From: Bacilli bacterium
GTDB taxonomy: Bacteria > Bacillota_I > Bacilli_A > RF39 > UBA660
Assembly: GCA_918219625.1 (NCBI GenBank)
Contig: CAKJXT010000084.1
Span: 1-24,410 of the forward strand
Length of the DNA stretch: 24,410 bases
Direction: 5' to 3'
Shown piece by piece: positions 8,301-13,801 of this stretch. Every line of letters starts with the position of its first letter. Position 1 is the first letter of the stretch. Under the pieces are notes generated by a model. The model ran no database searches. It worked only from the letters and a program-made list of their open reading frames with translations, and was not told where the DNA came from. Made by a program: the position numbers and the translations under genes.

Positions 8301-8761
8301 CATTCACAACAAGTGGAAAACACAATGCAAAAAAAGACTTAGCTAGAATCGCACTATCATATCCACACGTATATGTTGCTCAAGTATCATTAGGCGCAAA
8401 CCCTAATCAATTATTAAAAGTATTTAAAGAAGCAACAAACTATAACGGACCATCAATAATAATTGCTTACGCACCATGTATATCACATGGAATAAAAGGT
8501 GGAATGTCAAATACAATTGAAATGGAAAAACTAGCAACATCAAGCGGATACTTCCCAATATTCCACTTCAACCCAATTGAACAAAAATTTTACTTAGATA
8601 GTAAGGCTGACTTTGATAAATACGATGAATTCCTACAAAGCCAAACAAGATATAATATGCTTGAAAAAATAAATCCAGAAGAAGCAAAAGAACTGTTAAA
8701 ACAAAACAAAGAAAACGCAATAAAAAGATATGAATACTATCAAAGTTTAGAAAATAAATAG
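5387..8761 (+). CDS. nifJ: Pyruvate:flavodoxin/ferredoxin oxidoreductase
   Basis: A 1124-residue single-chain PFOR. It oxidises pyruvate and CoA to acetyl-CoA and CO2 and passes electrons to ferredoxin or flavodoxin, in the cytoplasm. Domain I carries GIYPITPSSPMAEHCDEW (25-42), with the pyruvate-contacting Thr30. Two ferredoxin-type motifs follow: C669, C672, C675, C679 and C724, C727, C730, C734. The TPP domain has CAGCGE (789-794), TGCSS (C817) and GGDGWAYDIGFGG (921-933). With C1031 in YAPCISHG, all four expected ligands of the proximal cluster are present, and the C789-C792-C817 spacing matches Desulfovibrio PFOR. The chain is somewhat shorter at the C-terminus than the roughly 1200-residue enzymes. 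The start has TTGGAGG upstream. A possible TATAAT lies at 5319-5324, with no clear -35. It is monocistronic, ended by a strong hairpin. Confidence 0.97.
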   Translation: MKKQVTVDGNEACSMAAYQFTELAGIYPITPSSPMAEHCDEWSSKNVKNIFGDKVKVVEMQSEAGAAGFVHGSLQGGCLTTTFTASQGLLLMIPNMYKIAGEMLPCVIHVAARSLATHALSIFGDHQDIYATRQTGFAMLASSSVQDAHYLAALAHLTAIDSSMPFLHFFDGFRTSHEINKIDVLESEDYKELLNYDALKKFKEKSLNPYNPNTRGTAQNDDIYFQATEARNKYYEALPDKVNEYMEKLNSIVKTNYKPFNYYGNPNAKKIIIAMGSVCETIKETIDDLKEYGLVEVHLYRPFSKEYLLSEIPETVESIAVLDRTKEPGSIGEPLYLDVVAALKDKNIKIVGGRYGLSSKNTTPAQIKAVYDMLDNPINDFTIGIEDDVTNKSLKVDENYKIDNSKEFLIYGYGSDGMVSASKSIMKLIGNNTNNYVQGYFQYDSKKSGGVTTCHLRFNENKIKSTYYVENPSIVVVTKESYLTEFETLNNIKENGIFILNTIKTEEELNNTIPSEIKQIIKEKNIKFYAINAYLLARNTGLQNKISTIMEAIILKLSNLVDFNLAKQEMKENAKKRYFKKGEEIVNANYQAIDEAEKYLKEININDAKTNNLDISYNNIYEAMRKRQGNELKVSDFINTKDGIYEPGTTKEEKRGVTDIAPFWVNQNCIQCNMCATVCPHGVIRPYILTEEEYNNAPDYIKERCIPELTKQGYFIIGISVKDCTGCGLCVKSCPGKANIKALELQEIKENEQKIFDYLNENIKPKSQKIENVKTIQFKNPKFQFHGACAGCGETSYIKLLTQLYGENLMIANATGCSSIYGGSLPSTPYTIPWTNSLFEDNAEFGYGILNANNFKRNKIKEIMENNLENENKELFEKWLNNYDDYEKTLEVYENLNYDTCPKELTELKEYITKRIVYTIGGDGWAYDIGFGGIDHVLSTRDNVNILVLDTQIYSNTGGQSSKSSQIGSIASFTTSGKHNAKKDLARIALSYPHVYVAQVSLGANPNQLLKVFKEATNYNGPSIIIAYAPCISHGIKGGMSNTIEMEKLATSSGYFPIFHFNPIEQKFYLDSKADFDKYDEFLQSQTRYNMLEKINPEEAKELLKQNKENAIKRYEYYQSLENK

Positions 8762-8784
8762 AAACTACAAAAGTAGTTTCTTTT
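8761..8784 (+). terminator. Rho-independent terminator of nifJ
   Basis: A perfect 8-bp stem, GAAACTAC (8761-8768) and GTAGTTTC (8773-8780), with an AAAA loop and TTTT after. The stem starts at the last base of the stop codon. Confidence 0.85.
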
Positions 8785-8793
8785 AGTTACATA

Positions 8794-8802
8794 TGATATA
8801 AT
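8794..8802 (+). promoter_or_regulatory. Extended -10 promoter of the CDF transporter gene
   Basis: TGA followed by TATAAT (8797-8802), with no good -35. The ribosome site AGGAGG (8810-8815) falls at the expected transcription start. Confidence 0.55.
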
Positions 8803-8819
8803 AAATATAGGAGGTAACT

Positions 8820-9707
8820 ATGGATAGATTTAAATGCGCAAAAAAAGCAAGTACACTAGGAATAATAGGAAATATATTTTTATTAATAATAAAAGGTATA
8901 ATAGGATTTATAACAAAATCACAAGCCATGATTGCAGACTCACTAAATAGTGCAGGAGACATATTCGCATCACTAATGACATTTATTGGAAATAAAATTG
9001 CAAGCCAACCAAAAGATGAAGACCATAATTTAGGCCATGGCAAAGCAGAATATATATATTCACTATTAATAAGCATAGTTATGATTTTAACATCAATAAT
9101 TATAATAAAAGATGGAGCGCTTTCTCTAATACAAAATAAAAAATATGCATACTCAAACTGGTTGATAATAGTATGTATAATAACAATAATAATAAAATTA
9201 TCACTATATTTATATACAAGAAGTATAGGGAAAAAATATAACAACTTATTAGTAAAAGCAAACTCAAAAGACCACATAAATGACTGTATACTAACAACAG
9301 GAACACTACTATCATGTATTTTAGCTAGACAAAATATTTTTATATTTGATGGAATAGTAGGAACACTAATAGGAACATGGATACTAATAACAGGAATTAG
9401 AATATTCAAAGAATCATATGACATACTAATGGACAAAGCAATAGCAGAAGAAACAAAACAAGAAGTATATAAAATAATAAAACAACACAAAGAAATAAAA
9501 AGAACAAAGCACTTTAACTCAACACCAATAGGATACATGTATCAAATATCAGTAACAATATATGTAGATGGAAACCTAACAACATTTGAAAGCCATGAAA
9601 TAGCAGATAATCTAGAAAAAGAAATAGTAAAAAATATAGATGAAATCTACTTAGCAGTAATACATGTAAATCCTATAAAAACAAATGAGTCAAGTAATAA
9701 CAAATAA
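8820..9707 (+). CDS. Cation diffusion facilitator (CDF) divalent-metal efflux transporter
   Basis: A 295-residue CDF protein: a proton-coupled exporter of divalent metal in the cytoplasmic membrane, with about six membrane helices (first near 12-31, last near 172-192) and a cytoplasmic C-terminal domain from about 205. The core motif IADSLNSAGDIFASLMT spans 38-54, then LGHGKAEYI (71-79) and SKDHINDCILTTGTL (149-163). The transport-site residues read N43-xxx-D47 and D151-xxx-D155, not the HxxxD/HxxxD of zinc exporters. This suggests Mn, Fe or Co rather than Zn, an inference only. It overlaps the next gene by 23 bases, so the two form an operon. AGGAGG precedes the start. Confidence 0.9.
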   Translation: MDRFKCAKKASTLGIIGNIFLLIIKGIIGFITKSQAMIADSLNSAGDIFASLMTFIGNKIASQPKDEDHNLGHGKAEYIYSLLISIVMILTSIIIIKDGALSLIQNKKYAYSNWLIIVCIITIIIKLSLYLYTRSIGKKYNNLLVKANSKDHINDCILTTGTLLSCILARQNIFIFDGIVGTLIGTWILITGIRIFKESYDILMDKAIAEETKQEVYKIIKQHKEIKRTKHFNSTPIGYMYQISVTIYVDGNLTTFESHEIADNLEKEIVKNIDEIYLAVIHVNPIKTNESSNNK

Positions 9708-10038
9708 AATAAATAATTTAAAAAAATCAAAATTTAGAAGTAGTTTTCATCTAAGAAAAAAAGAAAAAGAATATGTAAAAGAAAAAGGAATAGAAGAAAT
9801 AGAAAAACATGCATATAAAATAATAAATGAAAGACTAAAACCAGAATATATAGAAAACGATGGAAAACAAACACCTATGAAAAATCATCCAGTATTTATC
9901 GCACAACACGCAACCGCAACATGTTGTAGAGGATGCTTAGAAAAATGGCACCATATTAAAAAAAATAAAGAACTAACAGAACACGAAATAGACTATATAG
10001 TCACGCTTATAATAGAATGGATAAAAGACAATATTTAA
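9685..10038 (+). CDS. DUF4186 family protein
   Basis: A 117-residue soluble protein matching DUF4186 almost throughout: KFRSSFHLRKKEKEYVKEKG (16-35), a helix with HAYKIINERLKP (42-53), NDGKQTPMKNHPVFIAQHAT (58-77), the strongly conserved ATCCRGCLEKWH (78-89) and a C-terminal helix LTEHEIDYIVTLIIEWI. Clustered C80, C81, C84, H75 and H89 could bind a metal, but the biochemical function of the family is not known to me. It starts inside the transporter gene (23-base overlap) without a clear ribosome site, so translation is probably coupled. Pairing with a metal exporter makes a metal-related role conceivable. The family call is firm; the role is open. Confidence 0.85.
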   Translation: MSQVITNKINNLKKSKFRSSFHLRKKEKEYVKEKGIEEIEKHAYKIINERLKPEYIENDGKQTPMKNHPVFIAQHATATCCRGCLEKWHHIKKNKELTEHEIDYIVTLIIEWIKDNI

Positions 10039-10052
10039 TATTGCTTTTTTTT
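10029..10052 (+). terminator. Weak terminator overlapping the DUF4186 stop codon
   Basis: CAATAT (10029-10034) and ATATTG (10038-10043), then C and a run of eight T. The stem is short and AT-rich, and the stop codon lies in its loop. Confidence 0.6.
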
Positions 10053-10069
10053 AAATTGTTTGATATTAT
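10041..10069 (+). promoter_or_regulatory. Promoter of the 303-residue unknown gene
   Basis: TTGCTT (10041-10046), a 17-bp spacer and TATTAT (10064-10069) with TGA directly before it. It overlaps the terminator of the preceding operon. The AGGGGG ribosome site follows closely. Confidence 0.55.
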
Positions 10070-10093
10070 AAATGCAAATTATAGGGGGAAAAT

Positions 10094-11005
10094 ATGGATT
10101 ATAAAGAAATGCAAACAATACTAAAAAAGTTTCTTTTAAAAAATTCATTACCACAAAAGAATTTTGACGCAAATAAAGGAATTTATAGTATAATGATGAA
10201 TCAACAAATAAAAGAGTCGCCGGAAATATACGAATGCGATTATGAAAGAAAAATAATAATAAACTTGGTTGCTATAAGTAACATTGCAAAATCAGAAGAA
10301 GAACAAAAACAATTAATTAATTATGCTTTGTTATGCGGATTTATACAAATTGCATCAACAAGTCACAATAAAAAGAAAAAAACAACATCATGCGGATTTG
10401 GAAATATAAATAACATAGGAATAATAGAATACGAAGGATTAACAAAAGCATATATAGAACTTTTAGCATCCAGATTACTAAATAGAAGCTTGGAGGAAAA
10501 TCCTAATTATATCGCAATGATGCTAACACAACAATTAGAAATGATAGTTGGAGAAGAAACAATGTTACAAGCATTATTTAAAGAAGATAAAGCTGTTTTA
10601 AAAAGAAAATTGCAAAGCATCGACCAAAATTCAGCGCTTAAAGAATTACTTGAAGAAATAACACAAATACAAAAAAGAAAAACCACTTATGAAGTAGTAA
10701 AAAATATTCAAGAAATTTTTAAAGAGTTATTCGTTATAACTATAAAAAAACAGGAAGAACAAAATGATCAAGACTTAAAACCACTCCAAGATGAAGTTGG
10801 TACAAGAGCATCTAATACAAATGAAAAAATATCTCAAAGCAAAAAATATTTAACAGATCTTCAAGAAACATTAGAAATGAGTAAAAAACTACAAGAAGAA
10901 AGAAATTATAGACAAAGACAAATAAAGGATAAGTATGCAAAATTCTCTGGAAGTATAATTTCAAAAGAAATATTTGATAAATATATAGGTAACTGGCAAA
11001 AATAA
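10094..11005 (+). CDS. Unrecognised 303-residue protein with central helical domain and C-terminal coiled coil
   Basis: No firm family. The protein is soluble with no signal peptide. Residues about 45-165 form a helical domain with a Gly/Ile turn, GFGNINNIGIIEYEGL, followed by TKAYIELLASRLL and a helix containing QQLEMIVGEETML. From memory this order resembles a widespread family of uncharacterised Firmicutes proteins with NEG-type metallopeptidase-like motifs (helix, turn, EG-hydrophobic-T-x-x-hydrophobic-L). No HExxH zinc motif is present here, so any such homologue would be inactive; this is a weak inference. The last 100 residues are Gln, Lys and Glu-rich and likely coiled coil. It has its own promoter and an AGGGGG ribosome site. 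No clear terminator follows, so some read-through into pyk is possible. Confidence 0.65.
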   Translation: MDYKEMQTILKKFLLKNSLPQKNFDANKGIYSIMMNQQIKESPEIYECDYERKIIINLVAISNIAKSEEEQKQLINYALLCGFIQIASTSHNKKKKTTSCGFGNINNIGIIEYEGLTKAYIELLASRLLNRSLEENPNYIAMMLTQQLEMIVGEETMLQALFKEDKAVLKRKLQSIDQNSALKELLEEITQIQKRKTTYEVVKNIQEIFKELFVITIKKQEEQNDQDLKPLQDEVGTRASNTNEKISQSKKYLTDLQETLEMSKKLQEERNYRQRQIKDKYAKFSGSIISKEIFDKYIGNWQK

Positions 11006-11015
11006 AAAAACTTAC

Positions 11016-11044
11016 TTGCTTTCATAAAGAAAATAGTGTATAGT
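11016..11044 (+). promoter_or_regulatory. Promoter of pyk
   Basis: TTGCTT (11016-11021), a 17-bp spacer and TATAGT (11039-11044). AAAGGAG (11058-11064) and the GTG start at 11072 follow. Confidence 0.6.
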
Positions 11045-11071
11045 GTTTTCTTGGGTAAAGGAGTTGTTGAA

Positions 11072-12478
11072 GTGAAAAAAACAAAAATAGTATGCAGTAT
11101 GGGACCTGCAAGTATAAATGTAGATACATTAACACAAATGGTTAACAGTGGAATGAATGTGGCAAGAATTAACTGTTCACATGCAGACAATAAAAACAGA
11201 TTTGAAACATTAGATGTAATAAATAAGGTAAGAGAAATAACTAAAAAAGACATCGCAATAATGTACGATACAAAAGGACCAGAATTTAGAAATGACAAAC
11301 TAGTAAACGATAAAATAGAACTAGTAGAAGGAAAAACAATAAAAATTGTAAAAGAACACATTTTAGGAACAGAAGAAGAGTTCTCAGTAAATCATCCAGA
11401 AGCACTAGATAGTATAAATGTAGGAAATACTATACTACTAGAAAATGGACTAATGAGCATAGAAATAATAGAAAAACAAGAAAACTATTTAGTAGGAAAA
11501 ATAGTAAATGGTGGAATACTTGGAAATAAAAAAAGCTTATCAGTTCCAGGAGTAAACTTAAGTATTCCATTTATGTCAGAAGTAGATAAACAAGACATAG
11601 AATTCGCATGCGATAACGACGGAGACTTCCTAGCAGCGTCATTCGTAACATGTAAAAAAGATATTCTAGAAATAAAAGAAATACTAAATAGAAAAAAATC
11701 CAACATGAAAATAATCGCTAAAATAGAATCAGAAGAAGGAATAAAAAATATAGACGAAATTCTTGAAGAAGCAGACGGTGTAATGGTGGCGCGTGGTGAC
11801 CTTGGAACAGAATGCCCAATGGAAAAAATACCATTCTATCAAAAACAATTAATAAATGCTGCTAGAGCTCACGCAAAAAATGTAATAGTCGCAACAGAAA
11901 TGTTAGAATCAATGAAAAATAGTAGTAGACCAACACGTGCAGAAATTACAGACGTAACACAAGCAGTATTAGATGGAACAGACGCAGTAATGCTATCAGG
12001 AGAAACTGCAGTAGGGGCATTCCCAGTAGAAACAGTAAGAACAATGGCTGAAATTTGTATGGAAGCTGAAAAACATAGTAAAATAGATAGAAACTATAAC
12101 TTCGGAAGAAAAAATAATATCTCAGAAATGATAGCTTATAGTACTGTAGAAGCAGCAAACTCTATAGACGCAAAATTAATAATTGCATCAACTCTATCAG
12201 GATATACAGCTAGAAAAGTATCAAATATGAAACCAAACTGTCCTATCTTAGCTACTACTCCAAATGAAAAAATATCAAGATCACTACAATTATGTTACGG
12301 AGTAGAAACAACAGTAGTACCAGTACTAGAAACAACAGATGAAATAGTAGAAGAAACAATTAAAATTGCTACAAAACTATATGATTTAAAAGAAAACGAC
12401 AAAGTAGTAATAACTGGTGGATTCAGTAAAAGAGGACAAAACTCAAATACAAATCTAATGCAAATAGAAATAATTTAA
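11072..12478 (+). CDS. pyk: Pyruvate kinase
   Basis: A 468-residue pyruvate kinase, catalysing the final ATP-yielding step of glycolysis (phosphoenolpyruvate plus ADP to pyruvate plus ATP) and feeding NifJ, encoded upstream. I start it at GTG 11072: AAAGGAG lies seven bases upstream and the protein then opens KKTKIVCSMGPAS, the family's usual N-terminus. Motifs are NCSH (in ARINCSHA), DTKGPEFRN before the mobile B domain, AKIESEEGI, VMVARGDLG with the Mg/K site, and MLSGETAVGAFPVETV. The C-terminal regulatory domain is present and ends at the usual place. The extra C-terminal phosphohistidine domain of Bacillus enzymes is absent. Its own promoter lies upstream, and the pheS T-box transcript starts shortly after. 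Confidence 0.96.
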   Translation: MKKTKIVCSMGPASINVDTLTQMVNSGMNVARINCSHADNKNRFETLDVINKVREITKKDIAIMYDTKGPEFRNDKLVNDKIELVEGKTIKIVKEHILGTEEEFSVNHPEALDSINVGNTILLENGLMSIEIIEKQENYLVGKIVNGGILGNKKSLSVPGVNLSIPFMSEVDKQDIEFACDNDGDFLAASFVTCKKDILEIKEILNRKKSNMKIIAKIESEEGIKNIDEILEEADGVMVARGDLGTECPMEKIPFYQKQLINAARAHAKNVIVATEMLESMKNSSRPTRAEITDVTQAVLDGTDAVMLSGETAVGAFPVETVRTMAEICMEAEKHSKIDRNYNFGRKNNISEMIAYSTVEAANSIDAKLIIASTLSGYTARKVSNMKPNCPILATTPNEKISRSLQLCYGVETTVVPVLETTDEIVEETIKIATKLYDLKENDKVVITGGFSKRGQNSNTNLMQIEII

Positions 12479-12485
12479 AAAATAG

Positions 12486-12514
12486 TTTACAAATAAAAAA
12501 AAATAATATATAAT
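12486..12514 (+). promoter_or_regulatory. Promoter of pheST
   Basis: TTTACA (12486-12491), a 17-bp spacer and TATAAT (12509-12514). Transcription would start near 12521, at the 5' edge of the T-box leader. Confidence 0.75.
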
Positions 12515-12520
12515 AAAAAC

Positions 12521-12736
12521 ATCAAAAGCAAAGACCTAGAAGTAGTAATAATCTAAGTTGTTAGTAGAGAACTGATGGTTGGTGAAAATCAGTAATAACA
12601 TTTTATGAATTCATCTAGCAAGCTTTATAATGAAAAGTTATAACGTATATCTGCGTTAAAGATTAAGAGTGCATAGTAAATCTATGAATTAAGGTGGTAC
12701 CGCGGTTTTCGTCCTTAAATTCATGGATTTTTTTTT
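12521..12736 (+). promoter_or_regulatory. T-box riboswitch sensing tRNA-Phe
   Basis: A full-length leader. Stem I is closed by CTAGA (12536-12540) and TCTAG (12614-12618), with AGTA loop-E bases at 12541-12544 and a GGTG distal element at 12581-12584. The specifier is TTC (Phe) at 12610-12612. The T-box AAGGTGGTACCGCGG (12691-12705) pairs AAGG with CCTT (12713-12716), leaving the bulge TGGTACC. Its TGGT matches an ACCA tRNA end with discriminator A73, as in tRNA-Phe. A small hairpin, CATAG/CTATG (12672-12676/12682-12686), shares its 3' arm with the terminator. Confidence 0.93.
12682..12736 (+). terminator. Regulated terminator of the pheS T-box
   Basis: CTATGAATT (12682-12690) pairs with AATTCATGG (12718-12726), one GU pair included, and encloses the T-box hairpin. 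Nine T residues follow (12728-12736). The whole antiterminator bulge is nested inside this stem, which is not the textbook layout. Confidence 0.75.
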
Positions 12737-12752
12737 GAAAGGAATGATGAAT

Positions 12753-13790
12753 ATGCAAGAAAAATTACAAATTATTCTAGAAGAAGGAATAAGAAAAATA
12801 AAAGAAACAAAAGATATCGAAAAACTACAAGAACTAAAAAAAGAATTATTTGGTAAAAGTAGTGGACTAAGTGAAATAATGAAATCATTTAAAGACTTAA
12901 CTACAGAAGAAAAGAAAGAGATTGGAATAAAAACAACTGAAGTAAGAAATAATTTAGAAAACGAATTAAAACAAAAAGAAGAAGAATTGATTTCATTAAA
13001 AAGTGTTTTAGATGAACCACTAGACTTAACTTTACCAGGGAAAAAAATAAATGAAGGAAAACTACATCCAATTACACAAATGTGTTATGACTTGAACGAT
13101 GCTTTCCTATCACTAGGTTTTGAAATATACAGTGAAGACGAAATAAGTAGCGAAAAATATGCTTTTGATAATCTAAACTTTGCTCCGGATCATCCAGCAC
13201 GTCAATGTATGGATACATATTGGCTTGAAGGAACTGAAAATAAAAATGGTGCAGAAAGACTATGCCTTAGACCACACTTAACTGGTGGTTCAGTTAGATA
13301 TTTATTAGAGCATGGAGCACCAGCACGATTTGTATATCCAGGAAGAGTATTTAGAAATGAAGATATAGATGCAAGACACGAAAGAGACTTCTTCCAATAC
13401 GAAGCACTTATAGTTGATAAAGATATCTCATTCTCATCAGGAATTGTTCTAATACAAACAATATTAGAAAAAGTATTTGGTCAAAAAGTAAATGTAAGAA
13501 TGAGAGAGGGATTCTTTCCATTTGTTGAACCTGGATACGAAATAGACATGGAATGCCTTGTATGCAATGGAAAAGGCTGTAGAGTATGCAATCACAATGG
13601 TTGGATAGAAGTAATGCCTGGTGGAGTAATTCATCCGAATGTATTAAAATCATCTAATTTAGATCCGGAAATTTGGACAGGATTCTATATTAATATAGGA
13701 CTTGATAGATTAGTAATGATGCGTTATGGAGTAGATGACATAAGATTACTTCGTAGTGCAGACTTAAGATTTTTAAATCAATTTAAATAG
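12753..13790 (+). CDS. pheS: Phenylalanyl-tRNA synthetase alpha subunit
   Basis: A 345-residue class II synthetase subunit, close to the 344 of Bacillus. With PheT it forms the alpha2-beta2 enzyme that charges tRNA-Phe. The N-terminal 90 residues form the coiled-coil tRNA-binding arm. Catalytic motif 2 is RVFRNEDIDARHERDFFQYE, then FFPFVEPGYEIDMEC. A Gram-positive-type Cys cluster, CLVCNGKGCRVC, precedes GWIEVMPGG, and motif 3 is in IGLDRLVMMRYGVDDIR. I start at ATG 12753 (MQEKLQIILEEGI), nine bases after GAAAGGA. In-frame ATGs at 12744 and 12747 are too close to that site, and one at 12723 is inside the terminator. It is controlled by the upstream T-box and followed by pheT 11 bases on. Confidence 0.97.
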   Translation: MQEKLQIILEEGIRKIKETKDIEKLQELKKELFGKSSGLSEIMKSFKDLTTEEKKEIGIKTTEVRNNLENELKQKEEELISLKSVLDEPLDLTLPGKKINEGKLHPITQMCYDLNDAFLSLGFEIYSEDEISSEKYAFDNLNFAPDHPARQCMDTYWLEGTENKNGAERLCLRPHLTGGSVRYLLEHGAPARFVYPGRVFRNEDIDARHERDFFQYEALIVDKDISFSSGIVLIQTILEKVFGQKVNVRMREGFFPFVEPGYEIDMECLVCNGKGCRVCNHNGWIEVMPGGVIHPNVLKSSNLDPEIWTGFYINIGLDRLVMMRYGVDDIRLLRSADLRFLNQFK

Positions 13791-13801
13791 GAGGAAACAA
13801 A

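Noticed and set aside
8783..9538. A 251-codon open frame on the minus strand opposite the CDF gene
   Set aside because: It is antisense to a clear CDF transporter. Its hydrophobicity mirrors the opposite membrane-protein codons, it has no ribosome site, and long antisense frames are frequent here because the coding strand is so A-rich.
11036..11071. ATG at 11036 as the start of pyk
   Set aside because: It overlaps the promoter and adds 12 residues absent from pyruvate kinases. GTG 11072 has AAAGGAG at the right distance.
12723..12752. Upstream ATGs for pheS
   Set aside because: 12723 is in the T-box terminator stem; 12744 and 12747 are too close to GAAAGGA. The ATG at 12753 gives the normal PheS N-terminus.
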